Source: Natronosalvus vescus
GTDB lineage: Archaea; Halobacteriota; Halobacteria; Halobacteriales; Natrialbaceae
Direction of reading: 5' to 3'
Assembly (NCBI RefSeq): GCF_023973145.1
Contig: NZ_CP099546.1
Location: 1,612,001 to 1,676,000, forward strand
DNA length: 64,000 nucleotides
The position numbers were made by a program, and so were the translations under genes. Positions 8,743 through 16,207 of this stretch are shown piece by piece. The notes below the pieces were generated by a model, which was given only the letters and a program-made list of their open reading frames with translations, did no database searches and had not been told where the DNA came from. The first letter of the stretch is position 1; each line of letters opens with the position of its first letter.

Positions 8743-9425
8743 CGAAAGAGCTGATAGACGCCGCTGATCATCCGTCGTTTGACGCCGCCCGCGGCCTGTC
8801 GAAAGCTGATGTGCCAGGGCGTTCGCTTCCCTTCGATCGTCGTTCCCCCGGTTTTGATCGCCGACAGGATCGCGTCGCTCGAGCGCTCCTCGGCGTCGAC
8901 ACGGGTGACCGCCTGACCGACCATTTCGCTGATGTGGGCGTCGCTGCCGGCGGTCATGGGGAGGCCTCGCGACTCCGCGAACCGTTCGGCCTGCCGGTTC
9001 GCGCGGCCAGTGATGAGCCGGGAGTTGTACACCTCGATGGCGTCTGCCTTGGCCAGTTGCTTGCGCGAGATGCGTGCCATCACGCCGTGTCGGGACTCCT
9101 GGAACGGATGGGGGACGACGGCGATACCGCCTTGCTCGCGGATCGCCTCGAGCGTCTCCTCGTAGGAGAGCCCTGGCGGCACTGCTTCGGTGACGCCGAG
9201 ACCCAGTACGTGGCCGGCCTTGCTGGAGATCTCGATTCCCGGAATCCCGACGAGGCCGTACTCGGTGGCACGCTCTGCGGCCTCGAGGCTCGCGTCGATC
9301 TCGTCGTGGTCAGTGATCGCGATGGCATCGAGACCAACGGCTGCGGCCTGTTCTAAGATGAGTTCGATTGGATCACGGCCGTCGTACGACAGCGACGAGT
9401 GCACGTGGAGTTCGACCGACAACAC
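8739..9425 (-). CDS. PHP-domain metal-dependent phosphoesterase
   Basis: This 228-aa protein begins with a GTG at 9425, since no ATG is close. It has the PHP signature: ELHVHSSLSYDGRDP at the N-terminus, AIAITDHDEID, GIEISSKAGHVLGLGV, VVPHPFQESRHG, and GSDAHISEMVG. These supply the His/Asp/Glu ligands of a trinuclear metal site. PHP enzymes hydrolyse phosphoesters such as nucleoside 3',5'-bisphosphates, histidinol phosphate or DNA ends; which applies here is unknown. The 4-base ATGA overlap with the PP-loop gene downstream implies a two-gene operon and a shared pathway. Confidence 0.85.
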   Translation of the reverse strand: MLSVELHVHSSLSYDGRDPIELILEQAAAVGLDAIAITDHDEIDASLEAAERATEYGLVGIPGIEISSKAGHVLGLGVTEAVPPGLSYEETLEAIREQGGIAVVPHPFQESRHGVMARISRKQLAKADAIEVYNSRLITGRANRQAERFAESRGLPMTAGSDAHISEMVGQAVTRVDAEERSSDAILSAIKTGGTTIEGKRTPWHISFRQAAGGVKRRMISGVYQLFR

Positions 9426-9621
9426 GATTCTCTGCCTTGTACTCGTGCGGGATTGGACAAAAACACCTCGATCCGAACGGCCGCAATCCGATATGGGCGG
9501 CGGGCACTCGAGGCACCCCCATTCAGGGTGTCGGCTCGAGGCGACGAGCGGGAAATGAGGGTACCTGAACCGACAACCGATTGGAGGGAGAAAGGGTGAT
9601 CACAGCGCGAGAGAAGGGGAG

Positions 9622-10119
9622 CTACAGTTCCAGCGTGTACACGCACTCTTCGTGTTTTTCGTCACCGAGTTCGACGGTTCCCGTCCCGGTCTGTTCGAAT
9701 CCCAGATCCTCGTAAAAGCGACGGCCGCGCTCGTTCGAGGCCAGGTCGATCGCTCGCATGCGCTTCATATTGACGTCCTCAAGCGTCGCACGCAGGCGTT
9801 CGTGCAGCGCGGTTCCGATTCCCTCGCGCTGGTGGTCAGGGTGGACGTTCATTCGGAGGACATCCCCCTCGTCCCCCTGAATCACTCCATGGGTGAAGCC
9901 GACGATCTCGCCGTCTCGCTCGGCGACGATCACCGCGGTTCCGGGTTCCTCGAGCATTCGGCTGAACGTCTCGTCGTCGTACCAGTCGTCGACGGTCGAG
10001 TCGATAGTCTCTGACGAGAGTTCGTCGTACGTCTCGTGCCAGGTGTCCCTCGCGACCTCGCGGATCGCCTCCCGATCCTCCTGCGTCGCGGGCCGAAGTT
10101 CTGTGTCGTGTGGTGCCAT
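9622..10119 (-). CDS. GNAT-family N-acetyltransferase
   Basis: This 165-aa single-domain acetyltransferase has ELRPATQEDREAIREVA at the N-terminus, the central AVIVAERDGEIVGFTHG strand pair, and the acetyl-CoA-binding motif A, LRMNVHPDHQREGIGTALHE (R/QxxGxG/A type). The C-terminal NERGRRFYEDLGFEQTGT segment is the usual motif B with Tyr. The overall organisation resembles the RimI/YjcK-like general GNATs, so substrates may be small amines or protein N-termini. It starts at the ATG at 10119 and stands alone between the PHP operon and a Gfo/Idh oxidoreductase gene on the same strand. Confidence 0.85.
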   Translation of the reverse strand: MAPHDTELRPATQEDREAIREVARDTWHETYDELSSETIDSTVDDWYDDETFSRMLEEPGTAVIVAERDGEIVGFTHGVIQGDEGDVLRMNVHPDHQREGIGTALHERLRATLEDVNMKRMRAIDLASNERGRRFYEDLGFEQTGTGTVELGDEKHEECVYTLEL

Positions 10120-10303
10120 ACCACATCAACTTCGTCGAGGAACAAATTCGTTCGCTCACTTCGGCTCTTCGAGTCAGTTCCCCGCCCAACCGCTTAGGGG
10201 GTAATCGAGTTGCCCACCGTCAACCGCTTTGGAATACTCGAGTCTCACTCCACCGCTCAGCGCTTCGGCGGCCGATCCCCCACTACAGCGTCGACTGCGG
10301 GAC

Positions 10304-11422
10304 TTACTCGAGGGTAACCCACTCCCCGCGGTCGTCACTTTCTTCGATCGCTGCGAGCAGGCGCTGGGCGGCGAGCCCGTCCTCGAAGTTCGGCGCGAAG
10401 TCGTCGCCCGTTTCGACTGCGTTGAGGAACTCGTAGTTTTCGTGGACGAACGTGTGCTCCCAGCCGATGACGTGTCCCGGCGGCCACCAGTGGTCGACGT
10501 AGGGGTCGTCCTCGTCGGTCACGAGAATCGTCTCGTAGCCGCGGTTCTCGTCACGGAGCACCTCGAGTTCGTTCAGTCGCTCGAGGGAGAACCTGAGACT
10601 CCCGTCGGAGCCGTGGATCTCGATCGTGTGGTCGTTCTTGTGGCCACTCGCGAACCGCGAGGCCTCGAAGGTGCCGACGGCACCGTTTTCGAACTCGGCC
10701 TGGGCGGTGTAGGCGTCGTCGACGGTAACGGGTCGCGTCTCGTCGTCACCCTCCACGGGTCGCTCTTCGACGAACGTCTGGAGGTGCCCGCTAATGCGTT
10801 CGATCTCGCCGGCGAGGTCGTCGTCGCCGACGAGGAATCGAACCAGATCGATCGTGTGTGATCCAAGGTCACCGAGCGCACCCGAGCCAGCTAACTCGGC
10901 GTCGTTACGCCACGACCACGGCGCTTCGGGATCGACCAGCCAGTCCTGGAGATATCGACCGCGCACGTGGTGGATCTCGCCTAACTCGCCCGCCTCGAGC
11001 AGGTTCTTCGCGTAGCGGATCGCCGGGACGAACCGGTAGTTGAACGCACAACCGGCCGGAACGCCGGCGCCTGCCGCCGCTTCAGCCATTTCCTCGGCCG
11101 TCTCGAGCGTCGGTGCGAGGGGTTTCTCACAGAAGACCGGCGTGCCGGCCTCGAGGGCGGCGATCGACGGCTCGGCGTGGACGTGGTTCGGCCCGAGGTT
11201 GTAGAAGACGTCGACCTCGTCGACGACGTCCGCCCAGTCGGTCGCCGTCGACTCGAACCCCAGTTGATCGGCGGCGGACTCGAGGGCTTCCTCGTTTCGG
11301 CCGACGAGTACGCTGCGTTCGACGTCGGGCGCATCCGGGAAAAACATCGGGAGGCGTGCGAGCGCGTTGGCGTGCGCTTTGCCCATGAATCGGTACCCAA
11401 GGACGCCAATGGAGAGGGTCAT
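10304..11422 (-). CDS. Gfo/Idh/MocA-family NAD(P)-dependent oxidoreductase
   Basis: This 372-aa protein has an N-terminal Rossmann domain (IGVLGYRFMGKAHANAL), the canonical EKP motif in VFCEKPLAPTLETAEEM, and the C-terminal alpha/beta domain with GALGDLGSHTIDLVRFLVG, where the Asp and His are the usual catalytic pair. Members act on inositols, sugars or sugar acids. The FMGKAHANAL form and the WWPPGHVIGWEHTFVHENYEF tail resemble haloarchaeal sugar dehydrogenase-type members. A 16-bp palindrome lies 62-77 bases upstream of the start and may be an operator. Substrate undetermined. Confidence 0.86.
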   Translation of the reverse strand: MTLSIGVLGYRFMGKAHANALARLPMFFPDAPDVERSVLVGRNEEALESAADQLGFESTATDWADVVDEVDVFYNLGPNHVHAEPSIAALEAGTPVFCEKPLAPTLETAEEMAEAAAGAGVPAGCAFNYRFVPAIRYAKNLLEAGELGEIHHVRGRYLQDWLVDPEAPWSWRNDAELAGSGALGDLGSHTIDLVRFLVGDDDLAGEIERISGHLQTFVEERPVEGDDETRPVTVDDAYTAQAEFENGAVGTFEASRFASGHKNDHTIEIHGSDGSLRFSLERLNELEVLRDENRGYETILVTDEDDPYVDHWWPPGHVIGWEHTFVHENYEFLNAVETGDDFAPNFEDGLAAQRLLAAIEESDDRGEWVTLE

Positions 11423-11483
11423 ACGGACATCTTCATTCGCGGCGTAGTTATTGTTTTGCGCTTCGTCAATGATCGCGGACGGG

Positions 11484-11499
11484 GTGACTCTGTAGTCAC
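11484..11499. promoter_or_regulatory. Perfect palindrome upstream of the Gfo/Idh gene
   Basis: GTGACT-CTGT-AGTCAC is a perfect inverted repeat with 6-bp arms and a 4-base centre. It lies 62-77 bases upstream of the oxidoreductase start at 11422, between it and the end of tyrS. The symmetry fits a dimeric regulator site, but arms this short can arise by chance. Confidence 0.35.
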
Positions 11500-11515
11500 T
11501 GGTACCCAGATCAGT

Positions 11516-11534
11516 AACTTCAGAAAGTGAAGTT
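11516..11534 (-). terminator. Hairpin downstream of tyrS
   Basis: AACTTC and GAAGTT form a 6-bp stem around a 7-base loop, about 33 bases past the tyrS stop in the direction of transcription. There is no U-rich tract of the length usual for archaeal termination, so it may instead be a second dyad in the Gfo/Idh promoter region. Confidence 0.25.
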
Positions 11535-11566
11535 TTAACAATGAACGCGTCGATATGGGTCTGATA

Positions 11567-12550
11567 CTACGCGTTACGCAGCTCCAGAAGCTTCTCACGA
11601 CCCGGCGCGATCAACTCGTCGAGGTAGCTCGCGAGCGTTCCCTTCGCGTCGGCCGGGTGGAGTTCGCCGGACTCGAGATCGGTCGCCAGCGCCTCGAAGG
11701 TCTCGTACGTGAGGTCGCCACCGTACTTTTCGGGTCGCTCGACCAGCACCGTCTCGAAGCGCGGGAAGACGTGGTACTCGAACAGTTCGAGGACGGGGTT
11801 CTCGAGGTCGCCCTCCGGCTCGCGGGTCGGGGGACAGAACGCCGAGTTGACCTTCTCTTCCAGGTCGTCGCTCGAGTCCTCCATCGAGATAGTGATCCCC
11901 TCGCTCGAGGACATCTTCCCCTCGCCGGTGGTGAGGTCGGCGACGATGGGCGTGTGGAGACACGGACGGGCGTCGTATCCCAGCCCCGGGAGTTCCTCGC
12001 GCATCAGCATGTGCACCTTGCGCTGATCCATCCCGCCGACGGCGAGGTCGAGATCCAGGTACTCGATGTCGAGCGCCTGCATGAGCGGGTAGACGACGTG
12101 GCTCACCTTCGCCGTCTCGCCGCTCTGGAGTTCGGCCATCGCCCGCTGGGCACGCTTGAGCGTCGTCGACAGCTCGAGTTCGTGGAGGTCGAGCACGTAG
12201 TCGTCCTCGAGCTGGTACTCGGAGCCGTAGACGAACTCCGTCCGGGACTCCTCGAGGCCGTAGGCGAGGAACTGGGCGCGCATCTGCTCGGCAGTCTCGC
12301 GAATTTCCTCGAACGTGCCCTTCCCGTTGAGGTAGGCGTGGACGTCGGCGAGGAGGACGACGACCTCCATGCCAGCGTCCTGGAGGTCGATGAGCTTGTT
12401 CGCCGTCAGCAGGTGCCCGAGGTGGAGCACGCCGGAGGGCTCGTATCCCACGTAGACGCGCTTTCCCTCGGGATCGGCGGCCAGTTCGCGTACCTCCTCG
12501 TCGGTAACGACCTCGTCGACGTTCCGCGTCATCAGCTCGTAGGTATCCAT
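11567..12550 (-). CDS. tyrS: Tyrosyl-tRNA synthetase (archaeal type)
   Basis: This 327-aa class I synthetase is the short archaeal/eukaryotic form without the bacterial S4 domain. Visible are the HIGH-equivalent HLGH in YEPSGVLHLGHLLTANKL, the tyrosine pocket region VYPLMQALDIEYLDLDLAVG with GGMDQRKVHML, and the KMSSS loop in TGEGKMSSSEG. Its job is charging tRNA-Tyr in the cytoplasm. The start at the ATG at 12550 is supported by a TATA-like element about 25-30 bases upstream, consistent with a leaderless mRNA. Confidence 0.96.
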   Translation of the reverse strand: MDTYELMTRNVDEVVTDEEVRELAADPEGKRVYVGYEPSGVLHLGHLLTANKLIDLQDAGMEVVVLLADVHAYLNGKGTFEEIRETAEQMRAQFLAYGLEESRTEFVYGSEYQLEDDYVLDLHELELSTTLKRAQRAMAELQSGETAKVSHVVYPLMQALDIEYLDLDLAVGGMDQRKVHMLMREELPGLGYDARPCLHTPIVADLTTGEGKMSSSEGITISMEDSSDDLEEKVNSAFCPPTREPEGDLENPVLELFEYHVFPRFETVLVERPEKYGGDLTYETFEALATDLESGELHPADAKGTLASYLDELIAPGREKLLELRNA

Positions 12551-12572
12551 ACGTGGACGGTGCCGGAGCAGG

Positions 12573-12580
12573 AATTTATG
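12573..12580 (-). promoter_or_regulatory. TATA-box candidate for tyrS
   Basis: On the minus strand the sequence reads CATAAATT at about 23-30 bases before the tyrS ATG, the spacing expected for a transcript that starts at or next to the initiator codon, as is common in haloarchaea. Confidence 0.45.
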
Positions 12581-12614
12581 TGTTTGTGAACGTCGTCACC
12601 ACGCCCACGGTGTC

Positions 12615-12818
12615 CTAAAAGGGCTTCAGAACCGACTCGAGGCGGTCTCGGGCACTACCAGCGAGATAGCCCGTCGCGGCACCGACGCCCGCCCCGACGG
12701 CACCGGTGACTGGGCCGCCGACGCCGCCGACGGAGCCGCCGAGTTCGGCTCCCTTCGCCGCGCCGCGGGACGCGTGTTTCGATCGCAGACAGGGTGGTCG
12801 CAGATCAGGTCGTGGCAT
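12615..12818 (-). CDS. 67-aa glycine-zipper-like small protein
   Basis: From the ATG at 12818 this frame encodes a short basic N-terminus, then a Gly/Ala-rich segment with GxxxG spacing (GGSVGGVGGPVTGAVGAGVG) and a charged C-terminus ending in ARDRLESVLKPF. Such glycine-zipper segments usually pack in or on membranes. The frame is open further upstream into the adjacent GGTAC-rich repeat, where it would read low-complexity Val-Pro-Ala; the ATG at 12818 excludes that. No specific function can be given. It lies directly upstream of tyrS on the same strand. Confidence 0.5.
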   Translation of the reverse strand: MPRPDLRPPCLRSKHASRGAAKGAELGGSVGGVGGPVTGAVGAGVGAATGYLAGSARDRLESVLKPF

Positions 12819-12849
12819 GGTTCGAGAGTGTGTGCCTCGAGTGATAGTA

Positions 12850-12946
12850 GTACTGGTCGCTGGTACAGGTGCAGGTACAAGTACTGGGATTGGTGCTGGT
12901 ACGGGTACTGGTTGCTGATGCTGGTACGGGTACTGGTCGCTGGTAC
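12850..12946. repeat. GGTAC/ACTGGT-rich degenerate tandem repeat
   Basis: Low-complexity DNA built from CTGGTAC and GGTACTGGT units. An 18-base copy of GCTGGTACGGGTACTGGT occurs at 12895-12912 and again at 12920-12937, period 25. A 17-base copy of GTACTGGTCGCTGGTAC occurs at 12850-12866 and 12930-12946, period 80. The block lies between two very small minus-strand genes. Confidence 0.75.
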
Positions 12947-12984
12947 TGGTGTTGGCACTCGACGCTGATACCGGTCGCTGCCGT

Positions 12985-13116
12985 TCACTTCCCAACCACT
13001 CTGAGCCCAATCCCGAGGAGCAGACAGATCGCGCCGAGAGCCATACCGATTGGTGGAATTGGGACGATCAAAAACACGATTCCGGCGAGGATCACGATCG
13101 TCGAGAGGCGAACCAT
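12985..13116 (-). CDS. 43-aa hydrophobic small membrane protein
   Basis: The ATG at 13116 opens a 43-residue frame with two hydrophobic stretches (STIVILAGIVFLIVPIPPIG and LGAICLLLGIGLRVV) joined by a Pro-rich turn, ending in GK. It looks like a two-helix hairpin membrane protein. The hydrophobic periodicity, the conventional start and the absence of stops support it as real. The repeat block follows immediately downstream. Function unknown; no motif suggests a partner. Confidence 0.55.
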   Translation of the reverse strand: MVRLSTIVILAGIVFLIVPIPPIGMALGAICLLLGIGLRVVGK

Positions 13117-13227
13117 ACTGAGTTTTCGAGGGCGACACGGGTAATGATTGGTGCAGGCATATCCGCGCCCACTGCCTCATCGATGCCTGGCTGGTCTGCG
13201 TTCACAGCCTCACTCGAGTCTGGTCGA

Positions 13228-13695
13228 TCAGTCGGCGTTCGTCGCCGACGTGGCCGACTCGAGCGGTTCCGAGCGCCAGTAGCCCTGAACGTACGCGCCG
13301 ATGAACATTCCGGCGATCCCCCAGAGGATGGCGTAGTTCCCGATACCGAGGCTGGCGTAGGCCGCGCCGGGACAGATCCCGGACAGTCCCCAGCCAACGC
13401 CGAAGATGCCGCCGCCGATGACGACGTTCTTGTCGAGCGATTTGAGGCGGCGTTCGTAGGGAGAGCCGGTAAACGGAGCCCGCCCGAGCACTCGCGGTGC
13501 GCCGAAAATCGCGAGTCCGGAGACGATAGCGGCACCGAACATCACGAACAACAACCCGAAGTCCTCGAACTGGAGGAAGTTGAGGACGATTTCGGGCTGG
13601 GCCATGTGGCTGAAGCCGAGCCCGAACCCGAAGATGAGCCCGCCGACGAACACCACCGGCATGAACAGCGGATGAGCTTCGTGGTCGGCAGCCAT
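13228..13695 (-). CDS. YeeE/YedE-family membrane protein, second half of a split transporter
   Basis: This 155-aa protein has four hydrophobic segments. The C-terminal half carries GWGLSGICPGAAYASLG, the Cys-containing motif of the YeeE/YedE thiosulfate/sulfur-uptake family (DUF6691-like half). Its ATG overlaps the stop of the preceding gene by one base (TAATG), so the pair is translationally coupled and likely forms a two-subunit pore equivalent to full-length bacterial YeeE. The likely substrate is thiosulfate or a related sulfur species, by family. Confidence 0.85.
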   Translation of the reverse strand: MAADHEAHPLFMPVVFVGGLIFGFGLGFSHMAQPEIVLNFLQFEDFGLLFVMFGAAIVSGLAIFGAPRVLGRAPFTGSPYERRLKSLDKNVVIGGGIFGVGWGLSGICPGAAYASLGIGNYAILWGIAGMFIGAYVQGYWRSEPLESATSATNAD

Positions 13696-14279
13696 TACGG
13701 GCTCACCCCCAGCGCCTGGACGAGCTGGGCGATGCCGATGGCGACCAGCAGAAACGTCGCGACCCCGACGAACGACGCGCTCGAGGCCGAGCCGACGCCA
13801 CAGACGCCGTGGCCGGAGGTACAGCCTTTCCCGACGCGGGTTCCGATGCCGATGAGGATTCCGCCGAGGAACAGCCGCCAGGGCTGTACCTCGGTCACCC
13901 AGATCGTGAGTCCGCCGACGTCACGGAGTTCGCCGGTCGTCGCCGTCTGGTGGAGTGAACTCGAGACCAGCCCCGACTGGAAGGTTAGCGCGTAGACGAA
14001 CGCGCCGGCGACGATCCCAAGCGCGAAGACGACGCGCCAGTCCCTGGAAGCACGATACCGCTGAAATCGTGATCGGTCGGAGACGTACGAGAGCGTCGAC
14101 TCGAGGAACGTACTCGCGCCGGCGGCGATGCCGGTCGCGAGGTAGATGACGACCACCCCGAGGCCGACGAGCGCTCCGCCGACGGCGTAGTGTTCGATCC
14201 CGTTGGGAAACGGATCCGCGGGGAGGAACGCAACCGCCTCTGTGATGAGCATAGTCGTCACAAGGGAGCCACCGGACAT
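13695..14279 (-). CDS. YeeE/YedE-family membrane protein, first half of a split transporter
   Basis: Starting at the ATG at 14279, this 194-aa protein has about five membrane segments. It carries the diagnostic motif GKGCTSGHGVCGVGSASSAS, where cysteines are proposed in YeeE to relay thiosulfate through the pore. It is followed with one-base overlap by the DUF6691-like half. A codon for TTG directly precedes the ATG but is a weaker start. In other genomes such pairs accompany sulfurtransferases or beta-lactamase-like persulfide enzymes, which are not adjacent here. Confidence 0.87.
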   Translation of the reverse strand: MSGGSLVTTMLITEAVAFLPADPFPNGIEHYAVGGALVGLGVVVIYLATGIAAGASTFLESTLSYVSDRSRFQRYRASRDWRVVFALGIVAGAFVYALTFQSGLVSSSLHQTATTGELRDVGGLTIWVTEVQPWRLFLGGILIGIGTRVGKGCTSGHGVCGVGSASSASFVGVATFLLVAIGIAQLVQALGVSP

Positions 14280-14360
14280 CAATGCTTCACCACCGGGGAA
14301 AATCGTCCGTACTGTGACGCGGTCTAGAAGTCGACCCGATTGACCCGACGATAAACGGAC

Positions 14361-15158
14361 TCAGTCGGCGATCGTCGATCCGGTCAGCGTCTCGAGTTTC
14401 CGGGCCGTGTAGCCGAAGACGTTTCGGTAGCCGTACGGGGACATCAGGACGGGGTAGAACGGTTCGCTCGCGACCTGTTTCTCACCGTCCGCGGCCGCGA
14501 ATGGGTCACCGCGGTCGACCCGCTCGAAGTTCTCGACGAACACCTCGTAGGTGTCTGCGGACTCCTTTTCGATTCGGCTAACGAGTTCGAACACCGGTAG
14601 ATCACGGCGAACGGTATCACCAGGTAGTGCATCTACCGCTGTCAGAAACGCCCGCGTCAGTCGATCCGCGTTTTCGGCGGCGGCGTCGGTTCCCTGCAAC
14701 CCGCACTCGACCTCGATCGTTTCGGCTTCGCTGAACAGCCGCCCCTCGGCGTAGGGGCCGGTCTCGACGATCGACGTCACCGGAAGTTGTGGACAGATCT
14801 CCCTGGCGGTCTCGGTGAGGCTGTTGACGATTGCGAACGGTTCTGCATGACTCTGGGTGGAATGCATCGAGAAACCCAGACAGCCCTCGAGTTCGCGGGC
14901 GAGGTCGTATGCCAGTCGGCCTTCGTGGGTTTCGGCCTCGGGATGGCCCGGAAACGCCCGGTTGAGATCCTCGTCGACGTACCGAACCTTCCGTTCGAGT
15001 GCTTCCTCGTTCGCAATAATGAGCTTCACCGGTCGTTTGACGGCCGGTTGCTCCTCGAGCAACCGTTCTACGGCGCGGACGCCACACGGTTCGTCGCCGT
15101 GGACGGCGGCGACGACCGCGATGTCGGGCGTCCCCGACCCGAGCTGTGCAACTCTCAT
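14361..15158 (-). CDS. Succinylglutamate desuccinylase/aspartoacylase-family zinc hydrolase
   Basis: This 265-aa M14-like carboxypeptidase-fold enzyme has the zinc ligands in AVVAAVHGDEPCGVRAVE (HxxE). The VDEDLNRAFPGHPEAETHEG block carries the substrate-binding Asn-Arg, and the third His ligand lies in LGFSMHSTQSHAEPF. The ETGPYAEGRLFSEAETIEVE segment carries the catalytic Glu. The family deacylates N-acyl amino acids. The adjacent gene is divergent. The natural substrate is not indicated by context. Confidence 0.85.
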   Translation of the reverse strand: MRVAQLGSGTPDIAVVAAVHGDEPCGVRAVERLLEEQPAVKRPVKLIIANEEALERKVRYVDEDLNRAFPGHPEAETHEGRLAYDLARELEGCLGFSMHSTQSHAEPFAIVNSLTETAREICPQLPVTSIVETGPYAEGRLFSEAETIEVECGLQGTDAAAENADRLTRAFLTAVDALPGDTVRRDLPVFELVSRIEKESADTYEVFVENFERVDRGDPFAAADGEKQVASEPFYPVLMSPYGYRNVFGYTARKLETLTGSTIAD

Positions 15159-15310
15159 TGGTCGTGCTAAGGATGGTCAGGCTCAAAGGCGATTCGGTTC
15201 CTGGCAGCGGCTGTGACCGGTGGTCGTCGATCGCGACCAATGTAGCCATACCCATTCGAGTTGCCACGTTGAAGCGAATATTCAAGAGTCTCACGTGCAT
15301 CCGCACACGC

Positions 15311-15784
15311 ATGGACGATCTCGCTGACGCGGGGATCTACTCCTTCGAATCCTCGTTTCTCGACCGCTACGTACAGGTCGGCATCGCGAGCGGTCGCGTG
15401 GTGTCCGTCTCGTTTCCCGACCAGCCCGACCCGAACGCCGTCGAGGGTGATCATCCGATCCTCGAGCGAATCGACGAGTACCTCGAGGGTGTCTCGGAGG
15501 TCGCCTTCGACGACGTCGAACTCGCGCTCACCGTGCCCACGGATCAGCGCGCCGTGCTCGAGCAGGTCAGAGCGATCCCCTACGGCGAAAGCGTCGGCGT
15601 TCAATCGATCGCCCGCATGACGCCGGGGCTGGATCCCGACGATGACGACGACGCGATCCTCATCCGGACGACCCTCGACGAGAACCCAATTCCGATCGTC
15701 ATTCCCGACCATCGGGTTCGAGACGGGCCGAGTGCGGCCCCACCGCCGGTCGAACAGAAGTTGCGATCGCTCGAGGAGCTATGA
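15311..15784 (+). CDS. MGMT-family protein lacking the acceptor cysteine (ATL-like)
   Basis: This 157-aa protein matches the C-terminal domain of O6-alkylguanine-DNA alkyltransferase: the helix-turn-helix region IPYGESVGVQSIARM and the active-site strand NPIPIVIPDHRVRDG. In active enzymes the last motif is PCHR; here residue 133 is Asp, giving PDHR, so self-alkylation is impossible. Known alkyltransferase-like proteins (ATL, PWHR) bind alkylated DNA and hand it to excision repair, and a similar sensing role is a reasonable inference. The ATG at 15311 gives the domain's expected length. An acidic DPDDDDDA insertion follows the HTH region. Confidence 0.82.
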   Translation: MDDLADAGIYSFESSFLDRYVQVGIASGRVVSVSFPDQPDPNAVEGDHPILERIDEYLEGVSEVAFDDVELALTVPTDQRAVLEQVRAIPYGESVGVQSIARMTPGLDPDDDDDAILIRTTLDENPIPIVIPDHRVRDGPSAAPPPVEQKLRSLEEL

Positions 15785-15834
15785 CGGGACTGTTTTTCTC
15801 TTGTGTACAGCGGGTGTGAGCCGGCTGAACGGTA

Positions 15835-16182
15835 TCAGGAGTCCGTCCACACGGCGAACACGTAGAGACCGATCCCGACGAACACGGCGATCGATGCGAT
15901 GGCATCGATCAGAATGTCGACGAGGACGACGGCGATAAGCTGCGCGATACCGCCGACGATGAGACAGATTCCCGACCCACCGAGCGGGGAGAACGGTTTC
16001 TCTGCGGCAGAAAACAGTACGCCACCGACGCCAAGAGCAACGAACCCAAAGACGATATTCGCCGCGATGCGAGCGTAGATATCGTTTGCGAACTCGCCGT
16101 ACAGAAACAGGACGAAGTACAGGATGATGCCGAACACGATCGCGCGCTGTACCGTCTCGGAGACGGACTCGAGTGCGTTCAT
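15835..16182 (-). CDS. 115-aa four-helix membrane protein, unknown function
   Basis: The start is the ATG at 16182; the frame is open upstream but there it overlaps the CPBP gene in another frame. Four hydrophobic segments are visible (IVFGIILYFVLFLYG, ANIVFGFVALGVGGVLF, LIVGGIAQLIAVVLVDILID, and IAVFVGIGLYVFAVW). It lies 25 bases after the CPBP protease gene, in the same direction, so it is probably the last gene of a lonB-CPBP-membrane protein operon. No family recognised. Confidence 0.65.
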   Translation of the reverse strand: MNALESVSETVQRAIVFGIILYFVLFLYGEFANDIYARIAANIVFGFVALGVGGVLFSAAEKPFSPLGGSGICLIVGGIAQLIAVVLVDILIDAIASIAVFVGIGLYVFAVWTDS

Positions 16183-16207
16183 ACCGCTCTCGAGGAACCC
16201 CGGATGC

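Noticed and set aside
12850-12946. Possible CRISPR-like or attachment-site repeat
   Set aside because: Units are short, degenerate and contiguous without unique spacers; no cas or integrase genes nearby.
12615-13010. 131-aa Val-Pro-Ala-repeat protein upstream-extending the glycine-zipper gene
   Set aside because: The N-terminal half is just the translation of GGTAC-rich DNA repeats; an ATG at 12818 gives a sensible short protein.
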